From assembly GCA_027972325.1 (NCBI GenBank), contig JAPMOS010000041.1:1-32500 (forward strand): 32,500 nucleotides of DNA, written 5' to 3'. The stretch's first letter is position 1. The number at the start of each line of letters is the position of its first letter. Below, in pieces: positions 1 to 10,700 of the stretch. Under the pieces are notes generated by a model, which was not told the DNA's origin, searched no databases, and saw only the letters and a program-made list of their open reading frames with translations. The stretch is from Paratrimastix pyriformis. Lineage: Eukaryota; Preaxostyla; Paratrimastigidae. A program made the position numbers and the translations under genes.

Positions 1-1995
1 TGGCCTCGCGCCCGCACCTCCGCACGAGGCCGTCAATGAAGAACAGATGGCCCGGGGATGCCGGGCACCTATCGCAGGCCACGGTGAATCTCAAAGATGG
101 GCCCCGTTCGCCTCGTACGACAACCGCCGCCTCGGTCTTCGCGTACATGGCCATCAGCAGGAGCAGGAGGCAGCCCAGCAGCCACGCGCCTGGGATGGCC
201 CACAAGATGTCGGTCGACGGTATCGTAGGCGGCACGGATGTCAAAGAAGGCTGCGTACGTGCTCAGCCTGGCCTTGCGGCGGAGGCCACGATCTCCTGCA
301 GGGCGATGACCTGGACCGCCGAGTGCTCCCGGCGGAAGCCTCCCTGCTCCTCCGCCAGGCCCGGCTCCAGGGAGGACCGCAGCCCTCCGGTCCAGGGCCA
401 GGGCCAGCACCTTGGAGCCACTGGGGCCAGGGCAATCGGGCGGTATGCGGTCGGGCTCTGGCCTCCCTTGCTCTGTGGACCGGTACCAAGTGGGAGGCAC
501 TGTTCCGGCCACAGGCCCCACCGCCAGGTGAGCTCAAAGAAGAGGCGGAGGGCTTCGGTGAACGTTGACCCTGCCCGCTTCAGGAACAGCGGGGGGATGC
601 CGTCCGGTCCCGGCGCTCCGCCACTCCGCAGATCCCCAGGGCCAGCTCCACCTCCTCCCGAGTGAGTGGCCTGTCCATGGTGGCTGCCATCCGGCCTGCT
701 GACGACGGCTCAAACTCGAGGCTGGGTAGCGGCGGCGGTGGCCCGGGCAGCATCTCTCCAACCTTGCGGAAATGGGCCGTGAACTCCTCGAGGCCCACCC
801 CAGCTCCTGGTCGGCCTCTTCAGGGTGCTCCTCCCCAAGAGCCGTGTGAGGGACCACCAGGATCGCTCCCCGAGAGGCGGAACTCGGCCATCATGCCGCT
901 CTTCGCCGCTCGGGCCTCCCGCCGAAAGGCGCTGCGGGCTGCCTTCACACCAGGGCCTCTCCTCTGGGCCATCTTGGCCCGCCACAGATCGGCGAGCCGA
1001 GGGGTCCACCATGCTCGGAGGCCGCGGTGACCCTTCCTTCCAACCGCTTCCCTGCCAGCGCGGCGGAGAAGAGCCAGCAATTGGTCCCATCTCGCTTCAG
1101 CAGCTCTGGGAGGCCAGACTCTTGGTGTCCGCCTCCAGGCGAGAGGAGTCGGCAGCCCGAGGGATGCCTCCTCCTCGAAGTGGGCCCAGTTGGCCTTGTC
1201 CAAACACCAGGCCCACCGCGGCTTGGTGCGACCCTTGCGCCTGGGCGGGGGCGGGGCGACGCGGACTGTGCCTGAGAGGTGGACAGCGCTCGCACGCTGA
1301 ATCCGGACCTCCTGGCCCATCGGGTCCAGCAGATTGCGGCTGGCCGCCCGCGGTGCCACTTCCCGCGGTTGCTGGAGGCCGTCCAGCAGATAATAATCCA
1401 CCTTGGTGGATACATGCCTTAAGCCCCCAGGGTCGCTTGGGAGCGGGGCGTCCCCATCCTGGGCCGCGATGGTGAGCCCGGCTTGCTCAGCCAGCAGCTG
1501 CAGGAGTTCCCCCGCTCATTGCCGTTGTCCGAGGGAGGGACATGCACATTAAAATCGCCGGCGATCACCACAGGGGCTGCAGGGGGGCGCAGGTGCGGAT
1601 GCACTCGAAGAGTTCCCCAGCCGTATAGGCGCCGAAGCTCCGTGGCTTAAAAGTAGCATGCCCCAAGAGAACGCCCCTTGATACGACCCATACCGTGCAG
1701 TCGTGCAGGTGGGGGGATGGCGGGCTCCTTGGGCCCATGGCCCGGAGAGACCAAGGGCGACCCCGCCAGAGGGACGTTCGCCGGTCCAGCTCGCGTGGCC
1801 TTCCACAAACCAGCGGAAACCCTGGATGCGGGGGGCCTCTTGGTCGGAGAGCCAGGTCTCAGTAAGAAAGACGGCCTGGACTCCGCGGGACAGATCGGCC
1901 ACCGCACGGGCACGGTGCCGCGCGGATGCTGGACACATTCCAGCAGAGGGCCCGAAAGTTCTCGGGAGGTGCTGGGGAGAGCACCTCAGGTCCAA
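1..1995 (-). mobile_element. Non-LTR retrotransposon (LINE), endonuclease plus reverse transcriptase, decayed and cut by window edge
   Basis: Read on the minus strand, the segment gives an AP-type endonuclease followed by a reverse transcriptase. Endonuclease signs are VFLTETWLS near 1870, GGVALGLSGPW near 1750 and VVIAGDFNVHV near 1560. The linker has a W-T-P-R-L basic helix region near 1000. RT signs are LTREEVELALG (about 650), APGPDGIPPLFLKRA (about 600), EEQGGFRREHSAVQVI (about 340), FFDIRAAYD carrying the first catalytic Asp (about 230) and a CPASP..LFFIDGL motif B remnant (about 50). The YADD motif and 3' end lie beyond base 1. Pieces fall in different frames, with several frame changes, so this copy is dead. 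EN before RT fits APE-type clades such as L1, Tad or I; I cannot choose between them. The 5' end is uncertain and may run into the GC-rich sequence to the right. Confidence 0.9.
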
Positions 1996-2671
1996 GGACG
2001 AGGGCTTGGCAGGTGGGGAGCCTCGGGCACGGGGCCCGGGGGCGGCTTGGGTCCGATCGGGCTCAGCCCAACCTCAGCGTTCCATTGCGCCGGCCGCTGT
2101 GGAAATTGCACCGGCAAGCGGCCACCCGGCGAAGCGGCCCGATGCAGGGAGAGACCGGGTGCCGGGAGCGCCACAAGGGGCGCCACCCGGGGTCCGGCCA
2201 GCCAGACATGCGGAGCAGCAAAAGGCGTCCACTGGACCATCGGGAAACCGCACGGCGCGGAAGACCACGCAGGCTGCGGAAACAAAGGCCCAGAGACCGG
2301 CCAGGCCCGCGAAGGCGGACAGAGGCCAGGCAGTGCAGGCGGCGCAGGCGGCGCATGCGGCGCGGGCGGCATCAGCAGCAAGGGCCCCGAGGACAGCGGG
2401 GACCCGGGCGTGCCACTCGCTGCCCCCGCAAACGACGGCCCCCCGTGCGGCAAGCGCACCGACAAAGGCCCCGGAGGCATCGGGACGCGGCCGCCCGCAA
2501 ACGACGGCCACCCGGGTGGCAAGCGCACCGGCAAAAGGCCAGGCGGCACCGGCACCCGGCCACCAGACGGTGCGGCGCAGGCAGGCAGGAGCCTGACCCC
2601 GGACGGCAGCAGATGCACCAGAGGCGGGGCGCAGGCAAGGCAGGCCCGGATAGGCCAGGCAGCATCGCATG
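1996..2671. other. GC-rich transition between LINE and satellite
   Basis: No gene is recognised. The stretch is open in several frames because of extreme GC content rather than coding constraint. In minus-strand sense, one long open frame that also crosses the satellite ends at 1986, overlapping the beginning of the LINE endonuclease frame. The region could therefore be a LINE 5' UTR or first ORF, or simply diverged satellite. It contains a two-copy 69-bp direct repeat, listed separately. Confidence 0.4.
2428..2565. repeat. Two-copy 69-bp direct repeat
   Basis: The string GCAAACGACGGCC starts at 2428 and again at 2497, and the bases after each copy also match (CCCG.G.GGCAAGCGCACCG.CAAA). The 69-bp period is 23 codons, but no reading frame here can be tied to a known protein. 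Confidence 0.75.
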
Positions 2672-5600
2672 CGGCGCAGCAGGCGGGGCCAAGAGCACAG
2701 GCAGCGGGGGCCCCGGGGACGGCGCCGACCCCGACGGGCCAGCCACCGAACCCCCAGACGCGGACCCGAGCGGCCCGGCCGACGGCACCGACAAGCGGCG
2801 GCCCCCCGAGGCGCCAGCACCCGGCCGAGGGCCAGGCACCGGCGGAACAGCGGCCAAGGCGGCACCCGGCAGCGGCGCAGCAGGCGGGGCCAAGAGCACA
2901 GGCAGCGGGGGCCCCGGGGACGGCGCCGACCCCGACGGGCCAGCCACCGAACCCCAGACGCGGACCCGAGCGGCCCGGCCGACGGCACCGACAAGCGGCG
3001 GCCCCCGAGGCGCCAGCACCCGGCCGAGGGCCAGGCACCGGCGGAACAGCGGCCAAGGCGGCACCCGGCAGCGGCGCAGGCGGGGCCAAGAGCACAGGCA
3101 GCGGGGGCCCGGGGACGGCGCCGACCCGACGGGCCAGCCACCGAACCCCAGACGCGGACCCGAGCGGCCCGGCCGACAGCACCGACAAGCGGCGGCCCCG
3201 AGGCGCCAGCACCCGGCCGAGGGCCAGGCACCGGCGGAACAGCGGCCAAGGCGGCACCCGGCAGCGGCGCAGGCGGGGCCAAGAGCACAGGCAGCGGGGG
3301 CCCCGGGGACGGCGCCGACCCCGACGGGCCAGCCACCGAACCCCAGACGCGGATCCGAGCGGCCCGGCCGACGGCACCGACAAGCGGCGGCCCCCCGAGG
3401 CGCCAGCGGCCGAGGGCCAGGCACCGGCGGAACAGCGGCCAAGGCGGCACCCGGCAGCGGCGCAGCAGGCGGGGCCAAGAGCACAGGCAGCGGGGCCCCG
3501 GGGACGGCGCCGACCCCGACGGGCCAGCCACCGAACCCCCGACGCGGACCCGAGCGGCCCGGCCGACGGCACCGACAAGCGGCGGCCCCGAGGCGCCAGC
3601 ACCCGGCCGAGGGCCAGGCACCGGCGGAACAGCGGCCAAGGCGGCACCCGGCAGCGGCGCAGCAGGCGGGGCCAAGAGCACAGGCAGCGGGGGCCCCGGG
3701 GACGGCGCCGACCCCGACGGGCCAGCCACCGAACCCCCAGACGCGGACCCGAGCGGCCCGGCCGACGGCACCGACAAGCGGCGGCCCCCGAGGCGCCAGC
3801 ACCCGGCCGAGGGCCAGGCACCGGCGGAACAGCGGCCAAGGCGGCACCCGGCAGCGGCGCAGCAGGCGGGGCCAAGAGCACAGGCAGCGGGGGCCCCGGG
3901 GACGGCGCCGACCCCGACGGGCCAGCCACCGAACCCCAGACGCGGACCCGAGCGGCCCGGCCGACGGCACCGACAAGCGGCGGCCCCCGAGGCGCCAGCA
4001 CCCGGCCGAGGGCCAGGCACCGGCGGAACAGCGGCCAAGGCGGCACCCGGCAGCGGCGCAGCAGGCGGGGCCAAGAGCACAGGCAGCGGGGCCCCGGGGA
4101 CGGCGCCGACCCCGACGGGCCAGCCACCGAACCCCAGACGCGGACCCGAGCGGCCCGGCCGACGGCACCGACAAGCGGCGGCCCCGAGGCGCCAGCACCC
4201 GGCCGAGGGCCAGGCACCGGCGGAACAGCGGCCAAGGCGGCACCCGGCAGCGGCGCAGCAGGCGGGGCCAAGAGCACAGGCAGCGGGGGGCCCCGGGGAC
4301 GGCGCCGACCCCGACGGGCCAGCCACCGAACCCCAGACGCGGACCCGAGCGGCCCGGCCGACGGCACCGACAAGCGGCGGCCCCCGAGGCGCCAGCACCC
4401 GGCCGAGGGCCAGGCACCGGCGGAACAGCGGCCAAGGCGGCACCCGGCAGCGGCGCAGCAGGCGGGGCCAAGAGCACAGGCAGCGGGGGCCCCGGGGACG
4501 GCGCCGACCCCGACGGGCCAGCCACCGAACCCCAGACGCGGACCCGAGCGGCCCGGCCGACGGCACCGACAAGCGGCGGCCCCCGAGGCGCCAGCACCCG
4601 GCCGAGGGCCAGGCACCGGCGGAACAGCGGCCAAGGCGGCACCCGGCAGCGGCGCAGCAGGCGGGGCCAAGAGCACAGGCAGCGGGGGCCCCGGGGACGG
4701 CGCCGACCCCGACGGGCCAGCCACCGAACCCCAGACGCGGACCCGAGCGGCCCGGCCGACGGCACCGACAAGCGGCGGCCCCCGAGGCGCCAGCACCCGG
4801 CCGAGGGCCAGGCACCGGCGGAACAGCGGCCAAGGCGGCACCCGGCAGCGGCGCAGCAGGCGGGGCCAAGAGCACAGGCAGCGGGGGCCCCGGGGACGGC
4901 GCCGACCCCGACGGGCCAGCCACCGAACCCCAGACGCGGACCCGAGCGGCCCGGCCGACGGCACCGACAAGCGGCGGCCCCGAGGCGCCAGCACCCGGCC
5001 GAGGGCCAGGCACCGGCGGAACAGCGGCCAAGGCGGCACCCGGCAGCGGCGCAGCAGGCGGGGCCAAGAGCACAGGCAGCGGGGGCCCCGGGGACGGCGC
5101 CGACCCCGACGGGCCAGCCACCGAACCCCCAGACGCGAGCGGCCCGGCCGACGGCACCGACAAGCGGCGGCCCCCGAGGCGCCAGCACCCGGCCGAGGGC
5201 CAGGCACCGGCGGAACAGCGGCCAAGGCGGCACCCGGCAGCGGCGCAGCAGGCGGGGCCAAGAGCACAGGCAGCGGGGGCCCCGGGGACGGCGCCGACCC
5301 CGACGGGCCAGCCACCGAACCCCCGACGCGGACCCGAGCGGCCCGGCCTACGGCACCGACAAGCGGCGGCCCCGAGGCGCCAGCACCCGGCCGAGGGCCA
5401 GGCACCGGCGGAACAGCGGCCAAGGCGGCACCCGGCAGCGGCGCAGCAGGCGGGGCCAAGAGCACAGGCAGCGGGGGCCCCGGGGACGGCGCCGACCCGA
5501 CGGGCCAGCCACCGAACCCCAGACGCGGACCCGAGCGGCCCGGCCGACGGCACCGACAAGCGGCGGCCCCGAGGCGCCAGCACCCGGCCGAGGGCCAGGC

Positions 5601-7261
5601 ACCGGCGGAACAGCGGCCAAGGCGGCACCCGGCAGCGGCGCAGCAGGCGGGGCCAAGAGCACAGGCAGCGGGGGCCCCGGGGACGGCGCCGACCCCGACG
5701 GGCCAGCCACCGAACCCCAGACGCGGACCCGAGCGGCCCGACGGCACCGACAAGCGGCGGCCCCGAGGCGCCAGCACCCGGCCGAGGGCCAGGCACCGGC
5801 GGAACAGCGGCCAAGGCGGCACCCGGCAGCGGCGCAGGCGGGGCCAAGAGCACAGGCAGCGGGGCCCCGGGGACGGCGCCGACCCGACGGGCCAGCCACC
5901 GAACCCCAGACGCGGACCCGAGCGGCCCGGCCGACGGCACCGACAAGCGGCGGCCCCGAGGCGCCAGCACCCGGCCGAGGGCCAGGCACCGGCGGAACAG
6001 CGGCCAAGGCGGCACCCGGCAGCGGCGCAGCAGGCGGGGCCAAGAGCACAGGCAGCGGGGGCCCCGGGGACGGCGCCGACCCCGACGGGCCAGCCACCGA
6101 ACCCCCAGACGCGGACCCGAGCGGCCCGGCCGACGGCACCGACAAGCGGCGGCCCCGAGGCGCCAGCACCCGGCCGAGGGCCAGGCACCGGCGGAACAGC
6201 GGCCAAGGCGGCACCCGGCAGCGGCGCAGCAGGCGGGGCCAAGAGCACAGGCAGCGGGGGGCCCCGGGGACGGCGCCGACCCCGACGGGCCAGCCACCGA
6301 ACCCCAGACGCGGACCCGAGCGGCCCGGCCGACGGCACCGACAAGCGGCGGCCCCGAGGCGCCAGCACCCGGCCGAGGGCCAGGCACCGGCGGAACAGCG
6401 GCCAAGGCGGCACCCGGCAGCGGCGCAGCAGGCGGGGCCAAGAGCACAGGCAGCGGGGGCCCCGGGGACGGCGCCGACCCCGACGGGCCAGCCACCGAAC
6501 CCCAGACGCGGACCCGAGCGGCCCGGCCGACGGCACCGACAAGCGGCGGCCCCCGAGGCGCCAGCACCCGGCCGAGGGCCAGGCACCGGCGGAACAGCGG
6601 CCAAGGCGGCACCCGGCAGCGGCGCAGCAGGCGGGGCCAAGAGCACAGGCAGCGGGGGCCCCGGGGACGGCGCCGACCCCGACGGGCCAGCCACCGAACC
6701 CCCAGACGCGGACCCGAGCGGCCCGGCCGACGGCACCGACAAGCGGCGGCCCCGAGGCGCCAGCACCCGGCCGAGGGCCAGGCACCGGCGGAACAGCGGC
6801 CAAGGCGGCACCCGGCAGCGGCGCAGCAGGCGGGGCCAAGAGCACAGGCAGCGGGGGCCCCGGGGACGGCGCCGACCCCGACGGGCCAGCCACCGAACCC
6901 CCAGACGCGGACCCGAGCGGCCCGGCCGACGGCACCGACAAGCGGCGGCCCCCCGAGGCGCCAGCACCCGGCCGAGGGCCAGGCACCGGCGGAACAGCGG
7001 CCAAGGCGGCACCCGGCAGCGGCGCAGCAGGCGGGGCCAAGAGCACAGGCAGCGGGGGCCCCGGGGACGGCGCCGACCCCGACGGGCCAGCCACCGAACC
7101 CCCAGACGCGGACCCGAGCGGCCCGGCCGACGGCACCGACAAGCGGCGGCCCCCCGAGGCGCCAGCACCCGGCCGAGGGCCAGGCACCGGCGGAACAGCG
7201 GCCAAGGCGGCACCCGGCAGCGGCGCAGCAGGCGGGGCCAAGAGCACAGGCAGCGGGGGCC
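2672..7261. repeat. GC-rich satellite, ~198-bp unit, about 24 copies
   Basis: The marker GGGGCCAAGAGCACAGG recurs about 24 times from about 2685 to 7235, at spacings of 192-202 bp, averaging about 198. Copies are nearly identical; most differences are one-base changes in C or G runs (for example GGCCCCGA, GGCCCCCGA, GGCCCCCCGA) and small losses such as AGC in GCGCAGCAGG. The unit lacks stop codons in essentially every frame, so huge open frames appear on both strands and swap frame at each run-length change. That argues for a non-coding satellite, not a repeat protein. It sits directly upstream, in LINE sense, of the LINE at the left edge. Confidence 0.93.
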
Positions 7262-7727
7262 TCCCTCCTCCCTCCGGCCCGCGCGTGTTATAATCATCGT
7301 TCTTCTCCGGCAATTGCCCCTTTGTCCCCGGGCCAACACGTTTTTCCCCCTTATAATGCAGTCTCGTGTGAGGCTAACTAAGGAGCCATGAGAAAGTAAT
7401 CACAAAAGGTTTTATCCTCAATTCCCCCGTCACCTCACCCCCGATAGGCTTCAGCTCGAACGGCATCGCATCTCATGCCGTCCCAGCTAAACTGTAAAGC
7501 TCCGGTTTTGTTTCGGGATCCAAGGTTTGATGATTCGAGATCATGCGGTGCCGGCATCATCAGTCCGTTTTCGGTGATGGTTGCTCAGAAGCCACTTTTT
7601 TTTTTTTTTTGGCTCCCATTACCTGGAACAATTTACTCAATTTGCGCTCTTGGCGCCTCCCCAAAATCTCCCGCCTGGACGACTCAACCTCGGGTGCCCT
7701 CAACCTTGGCTGCTGGCATTCGTGAGG
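7262..7727. other. Intergenic region upstream of receptor gene
   Basis: No coding region is supported. GC content falls sharply after the satellite. It holds a T run near 7597-7612 and, at about 7354-7442, a sequence related to the one downstream of the receptor gene at 18412-18500. The promoter of the receptor gene should lie here, but I see no recognisable core element. Confidence 0.5.
7354..7442 (+). repeat. Repeat A, partner of 18412-18500
   Basis: Shares an ordered series of blocks with 18412-18500 in the same orientation: TAATGCAG, CTCGT, GAGGCTAACTA, TCACAAAAGGTTTTA and a C-rich ATTCCCCC tail, with short differences between blocks. Its partner lies just after a receptor stop codon, so this could be the leftover 3' UTR of a related gene. 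Confidence 0.7.
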
Positions 7728-10700
7728 ATGCTGATACGCTGTACAGCGATGCCGCTTTTTTCGACTCTCGTCGTCCTTCTCCTACTTTCCTTGGCTGGCA
7801 TAGTTCGCGGGTGTCCTCCGGTGGGGTCCTCGTTTGTTTTTGAGCTCCATGGAGACTGTTGGGTCCTCAACACCTCCTTTACCACATGGCCCAGTGCGCG
7901 GGCATGGTGCGCACAGGTATGGAATTCGAGCTTTGTTTCCCACCCGGCTGGTCTGCGCAGCGATCATTGGAATGGACTTGTTCACTCAATTTTTCGGGCA
8001 ACTGACAGAACTGGCGACAATTCGGGATGAAACTGAAAATGAAGTTCTTCAGGATATTTTGTCAAATCAAGAGTCTGCCCAATTTCAGTTTGTCTGTGAA
8101 AACGCATCACCTTGCTTTCCCAGTTTCTGGATTGGGCTGACTCGGGATTCACTCACTGCGCCATTTTACTGGTCTGGCACCACGAATCAAAGCAAGGCAC
8201 ATTAACTTTGGGCACCGATGATGACAGGCTGGACGGAGACGCGAGTGCCTTCCGGGATTGGGGCCCACTACAGCCAGAATCCGAGACCAACCTTGTGCTG
8301 ATGAAGGTGGGCCACCACAGCCACTTGGGCTGGTTTGTTAGCCCATTGAACAGCAGCCTTGAAGTCTGCCCAGCTGGATTCTGGCTCCTATTGGATCACG
8401 ATCATCATACCCCCAACAGCATGCGCTGTGCCGTGCACCCGGATATCAGGCGGGACAGTGCTCCCTCGATGCGATCTGCCGGGCGATGGGCGATGTCTGC
8501 GGCCGGACATGCCCCTGTCGCTCACACGTCCGGCCGCACAACTTCGTAGGTAGGGGCGACATGCGTGAGCGGCCTGTGTCGATGCAGCCCCGGCCGCTTC
8601 GGCTCCGTGTGCGAGGCGGGTCCGCCTCCCCTTTGAATGGCTCCCGATTTATTCATTGTTTTACTCGATGGGATAGAATGCTCCCAGTGCATCCACGGCA
8701 CCTGCGCGGATTCATCGTGCACCTGCGAGCCGGGCTGGACGGGCCTGGGCTGCAACATGGAGAAAAGTCTGTCGAACGGATTGATAATCCCCCGACTGAC
8801 CCACCACGTCCTCACGCGCGCAACCCCAAGATCTGACCTGCGCGGCGCCACCCCTGGGCGCGAACCAGGTGTACATCTCGGGCTGTGCGGATGGCAGCCC
8901 GGTCGGCACCATGTGCACCATGGGGTGCGCCTCGGGCTTTTGCGTGATGCCGGGATCGGACCTCACCACCAACTGCACCAAGGTCAGCCCCGACCTGGCA
9001 GAGTTTCAGCAGATGCAACTGAGCTGTACCGGTCCGTAACCCTGCCGGGGTGGAACCTTCCTAGGGCGGGGTGTGCTTTGGGGACTCCATCTCGCTGGAT
9101 TGTCGACGGGTTCATGCTCTCACGCATGCCCGGTCCCCTCACACCCACGGAACGGCTGCATCCTGTTACTGGTTGTGGGGTTGGGGATTGTTGCAGCATG
9201 TTGTGTGGAAGAGTGCCAGCATGGCGGCGTCTGCGACGGCGAGACGGGCGAGTGCCACTGCCCGCCGCCGTTCTTCGGGCAGTTCTGCGAGAATGAGTGC
9301 GGCAGCGACGGCGACTGCCCCGGCCACGGGGACTGCGAGCCCGACCCGGAGGGCCACGGCCACTGCACCTGCGCGGAGGGCTGGCACGGTTGTTGTTGTT
9401 GTGATACTATTTCGACTGCCAGTAACTGCGCGCAAAACACAGAAAACTGAAACAGAAGAAAATCCGTTCATCCGGTCGAAACCGGCGGGTAACATGCCGA
9501 CCTACACCCCCTCAGGGGTAGGCGCACAGACGGCATGGCGGGAAAGAGAGAGACTGGAATGTCGCCAGGAAACAGAATCGTTCAAACACTTGACAGCAAA
9601 CAGAAGGAACATCAAAAGAAAGAACGGGGCAAGGGGGGGGGACAAAAGGATCCAACACTGAGACACGGGACACGAGGAACAATGAAAGGGGGCGAAGGAA
9701 GCAAAAGACAAGAACAGTTAGAACGAAAAATATTCCCGAACCCAGCCTGAGGGGGGGGCGGAACCCATCCACCATGACCTACCACCTCGGTAGGACAGGC
9801 GCACGGGCCCCTGAATCCACCACCCCACGTTGCTCCCTTCCCAAAGGCCCACGGTTGGCAACAGGCGAGAGGTCGGAGAGGCTAATCTTCGGAGGCACGG
9901 CAGAAGCGGCATGGTCGGGCGTCGAGGTAGCACGAGCGGGCGCAGCAGGCACAGCAGACAAAGGGACACACCAGCAGCAACAGAGGCAGCAACAGGGGCA
10001 ACAACAGGGGCAGCAACAGGGGCAGCAACAACAGGGGCAGCAACAGGTGCAGGTGCAGGTGCAGGTGCAGGTGCAGGTGCAGGTGCAGGTGCAGGTGCAG
10101 GTGCAGGTGCAGGCGCAGGCGCAAAAGCCGGAGCATGAGATGAAGTCGGAGCCGGAACAGGTGCCGGCTTGGCGAATGGGTTCGCCAAGGTGAGAGGTGC
10201 TCTTGGGGCAGCGGAAGAGGCAAATGGATTGCTCGAAGAAGGGGAACGGGCTCTCTCCTTCTTCCCCGCTGGACGATCGCCATCGATGATCGGGTGGCGA
10301 GTTCCACCTCCACCTCCAAGTTGCTTTGGACCACGGTATGTAGTCTCCCCAACAGATAGGAGGACTCGTTCTGGCGGTGTGCGGTGTTTGTCCACAGACG
10401 AGCCGCGCGATGATTCTTGTGGCACGTGGCAGTCGAAAGTTCGCACATTCGATTGCTGGAACAATAAAGCCCCAAGAAGTTGGAAAATAAACTGGCTGAT
10501 CGCTTCAGGCTGCTTCTTCGGATTGTCCTCCAGCAGCATGTGCACCGTGCGTTCGATGATCTCATAGCGTGGAGCACGGTGCTCATTGACGACCAATGAA
10601 CTGAAGAGCTTCATAAGCTCCAAACGCATCCAAGGAGAGAGCTTGTCCAATGGAGCTGAAGAGGGGGACCACAGATGCCGACCCAACTCATCTTGAAGAT

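Noticed and set aside
2672-7261. CRISPR-like array or rDNA spacer
   Set aside because: Units are contiguous with no unique spacers, and no rRNA sequence is present in the window.
1678-7391. Giant open frames (1500-1870 codons) on both strands over the satellite as repeat proteins
   Set aside because: All frames are open because the unit lacks stops; reading frame changes from unit to unit with C/G run length, so no frame is conserved.
7354-7442. Degenerate tRNA or histone stem-loop in repeats A and B
   Set aside because: No cloverleaf or T-loop consensus is present, and the hairpin sequence differs from the histone 3' stem-loop.
8528-8549. A 22-nt intron starting GTCCG
   Set aside because: A GTCTG donor at 8495 gives a 55-nt intron with the same acceptor and correct phase, matching the other introns.
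9160-9200. CILLLVVGLGIVAACC as a transmembrane helix ahead of the EGF array
   Set aside because: The stretch ends in GGATTGTTGCAG, a good 3' splice site whose phase joins the upstream exon, so it is most likely intronic.
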